Origin: Nocardioides seonyuensis
Lineage (GTDB): Bacteria > Actinomycetota > Actinomycetes > Propionibacteriales > Nocardioidaceae
NCBI RefSeq assembly: GCF_004683965.1
Contig: NZ_CP038436.1
Location: forward strand, 3,348,001-3,412,000
Direction: 5' to 3'
Length of the DNA stretch: 64,000 nt
This document shows positions 46,314-53,392 of this stretch, one piece after another (position 1 is the first letter of the stretch; every line of letters begins with the position of its first letter). Under the pieces are notes generated by a model, which worked only from the letters and a program-made list of their open reading frames with translations, was not told where the DNA came from and did no database searches. The translations under genes and the position numbers were made by a program.

Positions 46314-47198
46314 GTGGACCTCGACCCCGGGCTGACGCCGTTGGCCGGCGGGTGGTCGGGCCAGACTTTCCTGTCCGAGGCTGGGGGAGAGCGCGTCGTC
46401 GTACGCATCTACCCGCCGGGAGAGCCGCGGGGGGTCCTGGCGCCCGAGATCGACGCGGCGGTGCTGCGACTGGTGCACGGCCTGCTGCCCGTCCCCGACG
46501 TGCTGGAGGTACGACGGCCCGACGGAGCGTCCGACCAGCCGGGACTCCTTGTCACGACGTGGCTGCCCGGGCTGCGCGGCGACCTGGCCCTCCAGGAGCT
46601 GGACGCCGGCGGAAGGCGCCGGATGGGGGAGTCGATGGGGAGGGTGGCCGGCACCCTGGCCGGGATGCCGACGCTGCGGACAGGTGTCTTCGCCGACGTC
46701 GACCTCAGGATCGAGCCGTTCCGGGAGCCCGCCGCCTCGGGCCTGCCCGAGTGGGTCGCGTTCCACGAGCCCGGCCTGGCCCACTGGGACGCTTCCCTGC
46801 TCGCAGCCCTGCGCCGGGTGGCCGCGCAGGCACAGGAGGTCCTGGACGAGGCGGGACGCACCTGCCTGGTCCACTCCGACCTCAACCCCAAGAACGTCCT
46901 GGTCGACGACACCGGCTCGGTCGTGGCAGTCCTCGACTGGGAGTTCGCACACAGCGGCCATCCCCTCACCGACCTCGGCAACGTGCTCCGCTTCGAGACG
47001 GATCCCAGCTATGCGGACGCGGCCGTGGCGGCGTACTCCGAGCTGCGGGGCGGCGACCCCGAGCGGTTGCGCGAGACGGCTGCGGCCGCCGACCTGTGGG
47101 CCCTGGTGGAGCTCGCTGCCCGGGAGCGGCGCAACCCGGTGGCTGATCGTGCCGAGGCGCTGCTGCGGGAGAGGGTCTCGGAGCTCGCCGGCGCGTGA
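46314..47198 (+). CDS. Aminoglycoside-phosphotransferase-family (APH) kinase-like protein
   Basis: A 294-residue protein with the APH/choline-kinase fold: catalytic loop CLVHSDLNPKNVLVD (about residues 184-198) with the HxDxxxxN arrangement, and the metal-binding VLDWEFAHSGHPLTDLGN (about 205-222). The N-terminal lobe holds VVVRIYPPGE with the ATP-binding basic residue replaced by arginine. Members phosphorylate diverse small molecules; resistance is only one option and nothing here points to it. GTG 46314 has GGGAG about ten bases upstream. It diverges from the methyltransferase and precedes rpsA. Confidence 0.85.
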   Translation: MDLDPGLTPLAGGWSGQTFLSEAGGERVVVRIYPPGEPRGVLAPEIDAAVLRLVHGLLPVPDVLEVRRPDGASDQPGLLVTTWLPGLRGDLALQELDAGGRRRMGESMGRVAGTLAGMPTLRTGVFADVDLRIEPFREPAASGLPEWVAFHEPGLAHWDASLLAALRRVAAQAQEVLDEAGRTCLVHSDLNPKNVLVDDTGSVVAVLDWEFAHSGHPLTDLGNVLRFETDPSYADAAVAAYSELRGGDPERLRETAAAADLWALVELAARERRNPVADRAEALLRERVSELAGA

Positions 47199-47207
47199 GC
47201 CGCCGGT

Positions 47208-47237
47208 TGGACGTGCGCCCGCGGACACGCGTACGCT
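47208..47237 (+). promoter_or_regulatory. Promoter for rpsA
   Basis: TTGGAC (47208-47213), an 18-base spacer and TACGCT (47232-47237) form a sigma-70 type promoter. Transcription from about 47244 gives a leader of about 135 bases before the rpsA ATG. Confidence 0.55.
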
Positions 47238-47362
47238 GAGCGTTGCGCCAGAGGTCTGCCGAGTTCCCGGACGTAGTGGACCACGGCTCGCGACCGCCCT
47301 CCTTCGGGACGGTGATCGGTGAAACCGACTTCTGCGCGTGTCCGCACGAATCCATCCATCCA

Positions 47363-47376
47363 AGGAATCACTTCCT
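47363..47376 (+). promoter_or_regulatory. Hairpin covering the rpsA ribosome binding site
   Basis: AGGAA (47363-47367) pairs with TTCCT (47372-47376) around TCAC. The Shine-Dalgarno bases are therefore inside a small stem two bases before the ATG at 47379. This may contribute to translational control. Confidence 0.35.
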
Positions 47377-47378
47377 CC

Positions 47379-48881
47379 ATGACGAGCACCCTCTCTACTT
47401 CCTCTGCCCACTACGACGTGGCCGGCGACGCGCCCCAGGTCGCGATCAACGACATCGGGTCTGAAGAGGACTTCCTCGCGGCGATCGACGCGACCATCAA
47501 GTACTTCAACGACGGCGACATCGTCGACGGCACCATCGTCAAGGTGGACCGCGACGAGGTCCTCCTCGACATCGGCTACAAGACCGAGGGCGTCATTCCC
47601 TCGCGCGAGCTGTCCATCAAGCACGACGTCGACCCCAACGAGGTCGTTTCCGTGGGCGACAAGGTCGAGGCCCTGGTCCTCCAGAAGGAGGACAAGGAAG
47701 GTCGCCTGATCCTGTCCAAGAAGCGCGCCCAGTACGAGCGCGCCTGGGGCACCATCGAGCAGGTCAAGGAGGAGGACGGCGTCGTCGAGGGCACCGTCAT
47801 CGAGGTCGTCAAGGGCGGCCTCATCCTCGACATCGGCCTGCGTGGCTTCCTGCCCGCCTCGCTGGTCGAGATGCGCCGCGTCCGCGACCTGCAGCCCTAC
47901 GTGGGCCAGACGCTCGAGGCCAAGATCATCGAGCTCGACAAGAACCGCAACAACGTCGTGCTCTCGCGTCGTGCCTGGCTCGAGCAGACCCAGTCCGAGG
48001 TGCGCCACGGCTTCCTCACCCAGCTGCAGAAGGGCCAGATCCGCAAGGGTGTCGTGTCCTCGATCGTCAACTTCGGTGCCTTCGTGGACCTCGGTGGCGT
48101 CGACGGCCTGGTCCACGTCTCCGAGCTGTCCTGGAAGCACATCGACCACCCGTCCGAGGTCGTCGCGGTCGGCGACGAGGTCACCGTCGAGGTGCTCGAC
48201 GTCGACATGGACCGCGAGCGCGTCTCGCTGTCGCTCAAGGCGACCCAGGAGGACCCCTGGCAGCACTTCGCCCGCACCCACCAGATCGGTCAGATCGTGC
48301 CCGGCAAGGTCACCAAGCTGGTGCCCTTCGGCTCGTTCGTCCGCGTCGAGGAGGGCATCGAGGGCCTGGTGCACATCTCCGAGCTGGCCGAGCGCCACGT
48401 GGAGATCCCCGAGCAGGTCGTCCAGGTCAACGACGACGTCATGGTCAAGATCATCGACATCGACCTCGAGCGTCGCCGGATCTCGCTGTCCCTCAAGCAG
48501 GCCAACGAGACCGCGGCCGCGTCCGACGTCGAGGAGTTCGACCCGACGCTCTACGGCATGACCGCCACCTACGACGAGCAGGGCAACTACGTCTACCCCG
48601 AGGGCTTCGACCCCGAGACGGGCGAGTGGCTCGAGGGCTACGACGACCAGCGCGCAGTCTGGGAGGACCAGTACGCCAAGGCCCACGCTCGCTGGGAGCA
48701 GCACGTCAAGCAGCAGGCCGACGCGAAGGTCGCCGAGGCCGAGGCCGGCGAGGCGACGTCGTACTCCTCCGGCGGCGACGACGAGACCAGCCCGCAGAGC
48801 GGTGGCGACACCGGCGGTTCGCTGGCCTCCGACGAGGCCCTGCAGGCGCTGCGCGAGAAGCTCACGGGCGGCCAGGCCTGA
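47379..48881 (+). CDS. rpsA: 30S ribosomal protein S1
   Basis: A 500-residue protein with four S1 RNA-binding domains (about residues 45-115, 132-200, 217-288 and 302-374), seen as repeated patterns such as VDGTIVKVDRDEVLLDIGYK, VVSSIVNFGAFVDLGGVDGLVHVSEL and VTKLVPFGSFVRVEEGIEGLVHISEL. The C-terminal ~120 residues are acidic and Gly/Ser-rich, typical of actinobacterial S1. It helps load mRNA on the ribosome, although leaderless mRNAs, apparently common here, do not need it. ATG 47379 is chosen over an in-frame upstream ATG by homology of the N-terminus and the AAGGA upstream. The neighbour order polA-rpsA-coaE is kept with extra genes inserted. Confidence 0.97.
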   Translation: MTSTLSTSSAHYDVAGDAPQVAINDIGSEEDFLAAIDATIKYFNDGDIVDGTIVKVDRDEVLLDIGYKTEGVIPSRELSIKHDVDPNEVVSVGDKVEALVLQKEDKEGRLILSKKRAQYERAWGTIEQVKEEDGVVEGTVIEVVKGGLILDIGLRGFLPASLVEMRRVRDLQPYVGQTLEAKIIELDKNRNNVVLSRRAWLEQTQSEVRHGFLTQLQKGQIRKGVVSSIVNFGAFVDLGGVDGLVHVSELSWKHIDHPSEVVAVGDEVTVEVLDVDMDRERVSLSLKATQEDPWQHFARTHQIGQIVPGKVTKLVPFGSFVRVEEGIEGLVHISELAERHVEIPEQVVQVNDDVMVKIIDIDLERRRISLSLKQANETAAASDVEEFDPTLYGMTATYDEQGNYVYPEGFDPETGEWLEGYDDQRAVWEDQYAKAHARWEQHVKQQADAKVAEAEAGEATSYSSGGDDETSPQSGGDTGGSLASDEALQALREKLTGGQA

Positions 48882-48899
48882 TCGCCTGACCCGACCCTG

Positions 48900-48936
48900 A
48901 CGAACGGCCCGCCGACTCAGTCGGCGGGCCGTTCGT
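48900..48936. terminator. Bidirectional terminator after rpsA
   Basis: Eighteen bases at 48900-48917 are the perfect reverse complement of 48919-48936. The hairpin includes the stop codon of the convergent acyl-CoA synthetase gene (48917-48919) and probably ends both transcripts. Confidence 0.85.
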
Positions 48937-50218
48937 GCGTCTCGGAGACGAGTGCGGCCACGGCGTCGCGCCGGACCTTTCCGGTAGCCGTCAGCGGGAG
49001 CGCGTCGACCACCGTGTAGTCCTTGGGACGCTTGGCAGGAGCCAGCACGTTGCGCGCGTGCGCATCCAGCGCCCCCACGTCGACCGGACCCACGACCGCG
49101 GCGCACACACGCTGGCCCCAGTCGTCGTCCGGCGCGCCGTAGACAGCCACGTCGACGACACCGGGCACCTCGCGCAGGGCGTTCTCGACCTCCAGTGGAT
49201 AGACGTTGACGCCACCGGAGATGATCAGGTCCTGGCGTCGGCCGTCGAGGTAGACGTAGCCGTCGCCGTCGACCCGGCCCACGTCACCCACGGTGAAGGC
49301 CTGACCTGCGGCGGTGTCCCGCCACGCCTGCGCGGTCTTCACCTCGTCGCCGAAGTAGGCGAAGCGCGCATGGGGAGGGACGACGCACCAGAGCCGTCCG
49401 TCGGGATCGGCGCTGATGACGCGGCCCGGGCGTGCCCGGCCCACGGTGCCGGGGTGTGCCAACCACTCCTCAGAGCGGCACGCGGTGAACTGGCCCTCGG
49501 TGGACCCGTAGAACTCCCACGTGGAGCCGTCCGGGAACAGGTCGATCAAGCGGTGCTTGAGCTGAGGGGGACACGGGGCTCCGGCGTGGGCGACCAGGCG
49601 GAAGCTCGAGAGGTCGGGGACACCGACCTGGTCCCAGTGGGCGAAGAGCCGCTGCAGGTGGGTGGGCACGCAGAACATCGACGTGGGCCGCTCGGTCTCG
49701 ATGGCCTCGGTGACCCGCGTCGGGTCGAACCGGCCGGGGATGACCAGCCGGCCGCCGGCGTGCAGCGTGCCCGTCGCGAACCGCAGCGGGGCGGAGTGGT
49801 GCAGTGGACTGAGGACGAGGTTGACGTCGGTGTCGGTGAAGCCCCACAGCTCGCGCTCCTCGGCGACGAGCGCGGCAGCGTCAGCAGGGGACAGGAGCCC
49901 CGAGTAGACGCCCTTGGGGGTTCCCGTGGTCCCGCTCGTGCAGTGGATGGGCCGGCCTCGTGGCTGGCCTCGCCGGTCACCGGCCAGGTCGTGGTGGAGT
50001 GCCTGCAGCTGCTCGGACGTCGTCACCAGCAGGTCGGGCGCCAACGGGGCCAGGATGCGCCTGCGCTCGGCCGCCGTGAGGGAGGGGTCGAGCGGGATCG
50101 GGAACACCCCCCTCGCCAGGAGCGCCATCACCACCTCGACGTACTCGAGCGAACCGGGGACCAGCAGCGCGACCCGGGCGCCCTCGCTCAGCTCGATGCT
50201 CTGCACGCAGCAATCCAA
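48917..50218 (-). CDS. AMP-forming acyl-CoA synthetase-like protein, short N-terminus
   Basis: A 433-residue member of the ANL adenylating superfamily. The ATP-binding CTSGTTGTPKGVYSG (about residues 92-106), the FYGSTEGQ motif (about 239-246), the hinge region DGRRQDLIISGGVNVYP (about 332-348) and the C-terminal catalytic lysine in LPLTATGKVRRD (about 407-418) are all present. About 50-60 residues of the usual N-terminal subdomain are missing: the protein opens at the strand GARVALLVPGSLEYVEV. TTG 50218 is the first possible start; GTG 50206, with TTGGAT six bases upstream, is an alternative. It likely activates a fatty or aromatic acid. Confidence 0.85.
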   Translation of the reverse strand: MDCCVQSIELSEGARVALLVPGSLEYVEVVMALLARGVFPIPLDPSLTAAERRRILAPLAPDLLVTTSEQLQALHHDLAGDRRGQPRGRPIHCTSGTTGTPKGVYSGLLSPADAAALVAEERELWGFTDTDVNLVLSPLHHSAPLRFATGTLHAGGRLVIPGRFDPTRVTEAIETERPTSMFCVPTHLQRLFAHWDQVGVPDLSSFRLVAHAGAPCPPQLKHRLIDLFPDGSTWEFYGSTEGQFTACRSEEWLAHPGTVGRARPGRVISADPDGRLWCVVPPHARFAYFGDEVKTAQAWRDTAAGQAFTVGDVGRVDGDGYVYLDGRRQDLIISGGVNVYPLEVENALREVPGVVDVAVYGAPDDDWGQRVCAAVVGPVDVGALDAHARNVLAPAKRPKDYTVVDALPLTATGKVRRDAVAALVSETHERPAD

Positions 50219-50252
50219 CCAAGGGTGCCCACGTGTGGGTGCGTGGGTCCGT

Positions 50253-50399
50253 TCAGTGCACGAGCGAGGCGGGCGGACGGAAGCGGTCGTCGCGCGGGTG
50301 CGAGCGGGGCGGGCAGCCGCGGCCGCCTCCCCGGACAGCGACCACCGTCGCGACGGAGGCGAGGACGGACAGGACGAGGAGTGTCAGTAAGAAGGTCAT
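50253..50399 (-). CDS. Hypothetical 48-residue membrane protein
   Basis: A short frame starting MTFLLTLLVLSVLASVATVV, with one transmembrane helix (about residues 3-24), then RGGGRGCPPRSHPRDD and a basic, proline-rich tail. Amphipathic distribution and codon use look real, and similar short helix-plus-tail proteins with an arginine/proline tail occur in related actinobacteria, as I recall. There is no clear ribosome binding site before ATG 50399. It diverges from the GlxA-type regulator across a perfect palindrome, so it may be under that regulator's control. Confidence 0.5.
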   Translation of the reverse strand: MTFLLTLLVLSVLASVATVVAVRGGGRGCPPRSHPRDDRFRPPASLVH

Positions 50400-50421
50400 G
50401 GCATTAAGTCTGCGTCCGTCG

Positions 50422-50447
50422 CTTTCCTGCCACGAGTGGCAGGAAAG
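50422..50447. promoter_or_regulatory. Perfect 26-bp palindrome, probable operator
   Basis: CTTTCCTGCCAC (50422-50433) and GTGGCAGGAAAG (50436-50447) are exact inverted repeats around GA. A partial third half-site, CTTTCTGCCA, lies at 50462-50471 inside the promoter of the regulator gene. This is most simply an operator for the GlxA-type regulator itself, although a terminator-like RNA hairpin is formally possible. Confidence 0.65.
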
Positions 50448-50457
50448 ACAACTATCG

Positions 50458-50486
50458 TTGACTTTCTGCCATCCGTCGGGCATCGT
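50458..50486 (+). promoter_or_regulatory. Promoter for the GlxA-type regulator gene
   Basis: TTGACT (50458-50463), a 17-base spacer and CATCGT (50481-50486), which ends six bases before ATG 50493, imply a leaderless mRNA. The spacer contains the partial CTTTCTGCCA half-site. Confidence 0.55.
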
Positions 50487-50492
50487 GACGGC

Positions 50493-51446
50493 ATGACCCT
50501 CGACAACGTGGCCGCGCTGGTCTGGGACCAGGTCGCGCCCTTCGAGCTGGGTGTGGTGTGCGAGGCCTTCGGGATCGACCGGTCAGCGATGGACCTGCCG
50601 GTCATGGACTTCGCCGTCTGTGGCGTGGTGCCCGGGCGGATCGCCACCAGCACCGGCTTCGACCTGTTCGTGGAGCACGGCCTCGACCGGGTCGCCGAGG
50701 CGGACCTGGTCGTCGTACCCGCCATGAAGCGCGCCGACCGCGCGCCCGACGAGGCGCTCGAGGCACTGCGCGCTGCCGTCGACCGCGGCGCGCGGGTGAT
50801 GTCGGTGTGCAGCGGAGCGTTCGCGCTGGGGGAGGCGGGCCTGCTCGACGGCCGCGAGTGCACGACGCACTGGATGTACACCGACGAGCTGGCGTCGAGG
50901 TTCCCGCGCGCGACGGTGATCCCGGAGGTCCTCTACGTCGACACCGGCCAGGTCATCACCAGCGCGGGGAGCGCAGCCGGGCTGGACGCCTCCCTCCACC
51001 TGTGGCGGATGGAGTACGGCGCCGCTGCCGCCAGCATGGTGGCCCGCCGCATGGTCGTCCCACCGCACCGTGAGGGTGGGCAGGCGCAGTTCATCGCCCG
51101 CCCCGTGCCGGTGTGCGACTCCGAGGCGCTGGCCCCGCTCCTGGAGTGGATCGGCAACCACCTCGGGGAGGAGCTCGACGTCGACACGCTGGCCCGCCAG
51201 ATGCACATGTCTCCACGCACGTTCGCGCGCAGGTTCAAGGAAGAGACGGGAACCACGCCCTACAGCTGGATCCTGAACGAGCGCGTGCGTGCGGCCCAGG
51301 AGCTGCTCGAGCGCACCGACCACTCGATCGACTGGGTCGCCGGAGAGGTGGGCTTCGGCAATGCCGCCACGCTGCGACACCACTTCGGGCGCAAGAGCGG
51401 CGTGAGCCCCCAGGAGTACCGCCGGACCTTCCGGACGCCTGCATGA
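50493..51446 (+). CDS. GlxA-type transcriptional regulator (DJ-1/PfpI plus AraC HTH)
   Basis: A 317-residue regulator. Residues about 1-180 form a DJ-1/PfpI-like domain; the nucleophile-elbow cysteine is in MSVCSGAFALGEAGLLDG (about residues 106-123), and the following THW is conserved in this family. Residues about 215-312 are a double helix-turn-helix AraC domain (DTLARQMHMSPRTFARRFKEE and DWVAGEVGFGNAATLRHHF). Ligands of this group vary and none can be named here. ATG 50493 is chosen by its promoter; a GTG further upstream in frame overlaps the palindrome. Likely autoregulated. Confidence 0.9.
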   Translation: MTLDNVAALVWDQVAPFELGVVCEAFGIDRSAMDLPVMDFAVCGVVPGRIATSTGFDLFVEHGLDRVAEADLVVVPAMKRADRAPDEALEALRAAVDRGARVMSVCSGAFALGEAGLLDGRECTTHWMYTDELASRFPRATVIPEVLYVDTGQVITSAGSAAGLDASLHLWRMEYGAAAASMVARRMVVPPHREGGQAQFIARPVPVCDSEALAPLLEWIGNHLGEELDVDTLARQMHMSPRTFARRFKEETGTTPYSWILNERVRAAQELLERTDHSIDWVAGEVGFGNAATLRHHFGRKSGVSPQEYRRTFRTPA

Positions 51447-51464
51447 GCGTCCGCACCAGGTAGG

Positions 51465-51470
51465 TAGCCT
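51465..51470 (+). promoter_or_regulatory. -10 element for the leaderless aminotransferase gene
   Basis: TAGCCT ends seven bases before GTG 51478. Confidence 0.55.
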
Positions 51471-51477
51471 TGCCTGC

Positions 51478-52755
51478 GTGAATGCCCAGCCATTGGCCGA
51501 CCTGTCCCCCGACGACCTCGCAGCACTCCTGGACGAGAAGCGTGCGGCCTACGAGGACCTGAAGACGCGCGGCCTGAAGCTCGACCTCACGCGTGGCAAG
51601 CCGTCTGCCGAGCAGCTGGACCTCTCCGACGCGCTGCTGCGCCTGCCCTCGGGCACCCGGGACTCCTCGGGGACCGACGTGCGCAACTACGGTGGGCTCG
51701 CGGGGCTCACGGAGCTTCGCGCGATGTTCGCCGAGCTGCTCTGGGTGGAGCCGGAGCAGGTCGTCGCCGGCGGCAACTCCAGCCTGTCCATGATGCGTGA
51801 CTGCCTGGTCGACCTGATGCTCTTCGGTGGTGTCGACTCCGAGCGCCCGTGGAGCCAGGAGGAGACCGTCCGCTTCGTGTGCCCCGTTCCCGGCTACGAC
51901 CGTCACTTCACGCTGCTCGAGAGCCTGGGCGTGGAGATGCTCACCGTGCCCATGCGCAAGGACGGTCCCGACGCCGAGGCCGTGGCCGCGCTCGTGGCCG
52001 ACGACCCCACCATCAAGGGGATGTGGGTGGTGCCGACCTACGCCAACCCGACCGGCGCAACAGTCAGCCAGGAGGTTGCTGCGCGGCTCGCAGCCATGCC
52101 TGCTGCGGCGCCGGACTTCAAGATCTTCTGGGACAACGCCTATGCGCTCCACCACCTGACCGAGGAGGAGGCCAAGAGTGCCGACATCCTCAGCCTGGCG
52201 GCCGCGGCCGGTCACCCGCACCGGCCGATCATGTTCGCCTCCACCTCCAAGATCACCTTCGCCGGCGCCGGGGTCGCGTTCCTCGCTGCCTCGACCGACA
52301 ACGTGGCGTGGTACCTCGACCACCTCGGCAAGGGCTCCATCGGCCCCGACAAGGTCAACCAGCTGCGCCACGTGGAGTTCTTCGGGTCCGCGCGAGGAGT
52401 GCGCGACCACATGGTCCGGCACCGTGAGATCATCGCGCCGAAGTTCGCCGAGGTCGACCGCGTGCTGACCGAGCGACTGGGCGGCCTCGGGGTCGCGACG
52501 TGGAACAACCCGCAGGGCGGATACTTCGTCAACCTCGACGTCCTGCCCGGTACGGCGTCCCGCGTGGTCGAGCTGGCCGGGGAAGCAGGCGTCGCGCTGA
52601 CCCCCGCCGGTTCGTCCTTCCCCCTCAAGCAGGACCCCGACGACACGAACATCCGGCTCGCGCCGACGATGCCGCCTCTGGACGAGGTCACCGAGGCGAT
52701 GGAGGCGGTCGCGACCTGCGTGGTCCTTGCCGCGGCCGAGAAGCTCGCCGGGTGA
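51478..52755 (+). CDS. PLP-dependent aminotransferase, class I (aspartate aminotransferase Ic-like)
   Basis: A 425-residue fold-type I enzyme. KLDLTRGKPSAEQLDLSDAL (about residues 38-57) and the YGGLAGLTELR substrate region are of the aspartate aminotransferase superfamily Ic group. The conserved NPTG is in YANPTGATVS, the PLP-pyridine aspartate in IFWDNAYALHHL, and the PLP lysine in FASTSKITFAGAGV (about residue 257). The C-terminal arginine motif is IRLAPTMPP (about 392-400). It moves an amino group between an amino acid and a 2-oxo acid; exact specificity cannot be read. Leaderless by its -10 element. Confidence 0.88.
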   Translation: MNAQPLADLSPDDLAALLDEKRAAYEDLKTRGLKLDLTRGKPSAEQLDLSDALLRLPSGTRDSSGTDVRNYGGLAGLTELRAMFAELLWVEPEQVVAGGNSSLSMMRDCLVDLMLFGGVDSERPWSQEETVRFVCPVPGYDRHFTLLESLGVEMLTVPMRKDGPDAEAVAALVADDPTIKGMWVVPTYANPTGATVSQEVAARLAAMPAAAPDFKIFWDNAYALHHLTEEEAKSADILSLAAAAGHPHRPIMFASTSKITFAGAGVAFLAASTDNVAWYLDHLGKGSIGPDKVNQLRHVEFFGSARGVRDHMVRHREIIAPKFAEVDRVLTERLGGLGVATWNNPQGGYFVNLDVLPGTASRVVELAGEAGVALTPAGSSFPLKQDPDDTNIRLAPTMPPLDEVTEAMEAVATCVVLAAAEKLAG

Positions 52756-52798
52756 TGCCGTACGCCGGCTCGATCCACGCCACCCGAGGGGGGCACGC

Positions 52799-53392
52799 GT
52801 GAGAGTGGGACTGACCGGCGGCATCGCCTCGGGCAAGAGCACCGTGTCCGCGATGCTGGCCGAGCTCGGCGCCGTCGTCATCGACGCCGACCTGCTGGCA
52901 CGCGAGGTGGTGGCCGCGGGGACCCCGGGCCTCGCCGCCGTCGTCGCCGAGTTCGGCGAGGACCTGCTCACGCCCGAGGGCGAGCTGGACCGGTCGGCCA
53001 TGGCACGACTGGTCTTCGGTGACGAGAGTGCGCGCAAGAGGCTCGAGAGCATCGTCCACCCCCTCGTGTTCGAGCGCATCGTCGAGCTCGAGTCGAGCGC
53101 AGGCGAGCACGACGTCGTCGTCCACGACATCCCGCTGCTGGCCGAGAGCGGCCGCGCCGACACCTTCGACGCAGTCATCGTCGTGGACGCCCCCCAGACC
53201 CACCAGGTGGACCGGATGACCCGGGACCGGGGCATGGACCGCGCTGACGCTGAGGCGCGGATCGGGTCCCAGGCATCACGAGAGACGCGGCTGGCCGTGG
53301 CGACGCACGTGATCGACAACTCAGGCACTCCCGAGGAGCTGAGGGCCCGGGTGGAGGCGGTCTGGTCCGAGCTGCTGGAGCAGGCCTCGTGA
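52799..53392 (+). CDS. coaE: Dephospho-CoA kinase
   Basis: A 197-residue P-loop kinase performing the last step of coenzyme A synthesis. The Walker A is GLTGGIASGKST (residues about 4-15), with VIDADLLAREVV next, HPLVFERI (about 83-90) and the VVHDIPLLAESG lid region (about 103-114). GTG 52799 is chosen because it begins the standard MRVGLTGG and GAGGGGGG lies about eight bases upstream. The form is short, without the C-terminal GrpB domain seen in mycobacteria. The stop overlaps the start of the GH3 lipoprotein gene (GTGA, 53389-53392). Confidence 0.95.
   Translation: MRVGLTGGIASGKSTVSAMLAELGAVVIDADLLAREVVAAGTPGLAAVVAEFGEDLLTPEGELDRSAMARLVFGDESARKRLESIVHPLVFERIVELESSAGEHDVVVHDIPLLAESGRADTFDAVIVVDAPQTHQVDRMTRDRGMDRADAEARIGSQASRETRLAVATHVIDNSGTPEELRARVEAVWSELLEQAS

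Noticed and set aside
45600..49106. A 1168-codon open frame on the minus strand opposite rpsA and neighbouring genes
   Set aside because: High GC content leaves the antisense frame of real genes open. The translation is low-complexity (repeated Asp/Leu/Val/Gly patterns) and covers well-supported genes on the other strand.
50422..50447. The palindrome as a transcription terminator
   Set aside because: It lies between divergent genes, where no transcript ends, and a partial third half-site is repeated in the adjacent promoter. An operator fits better.
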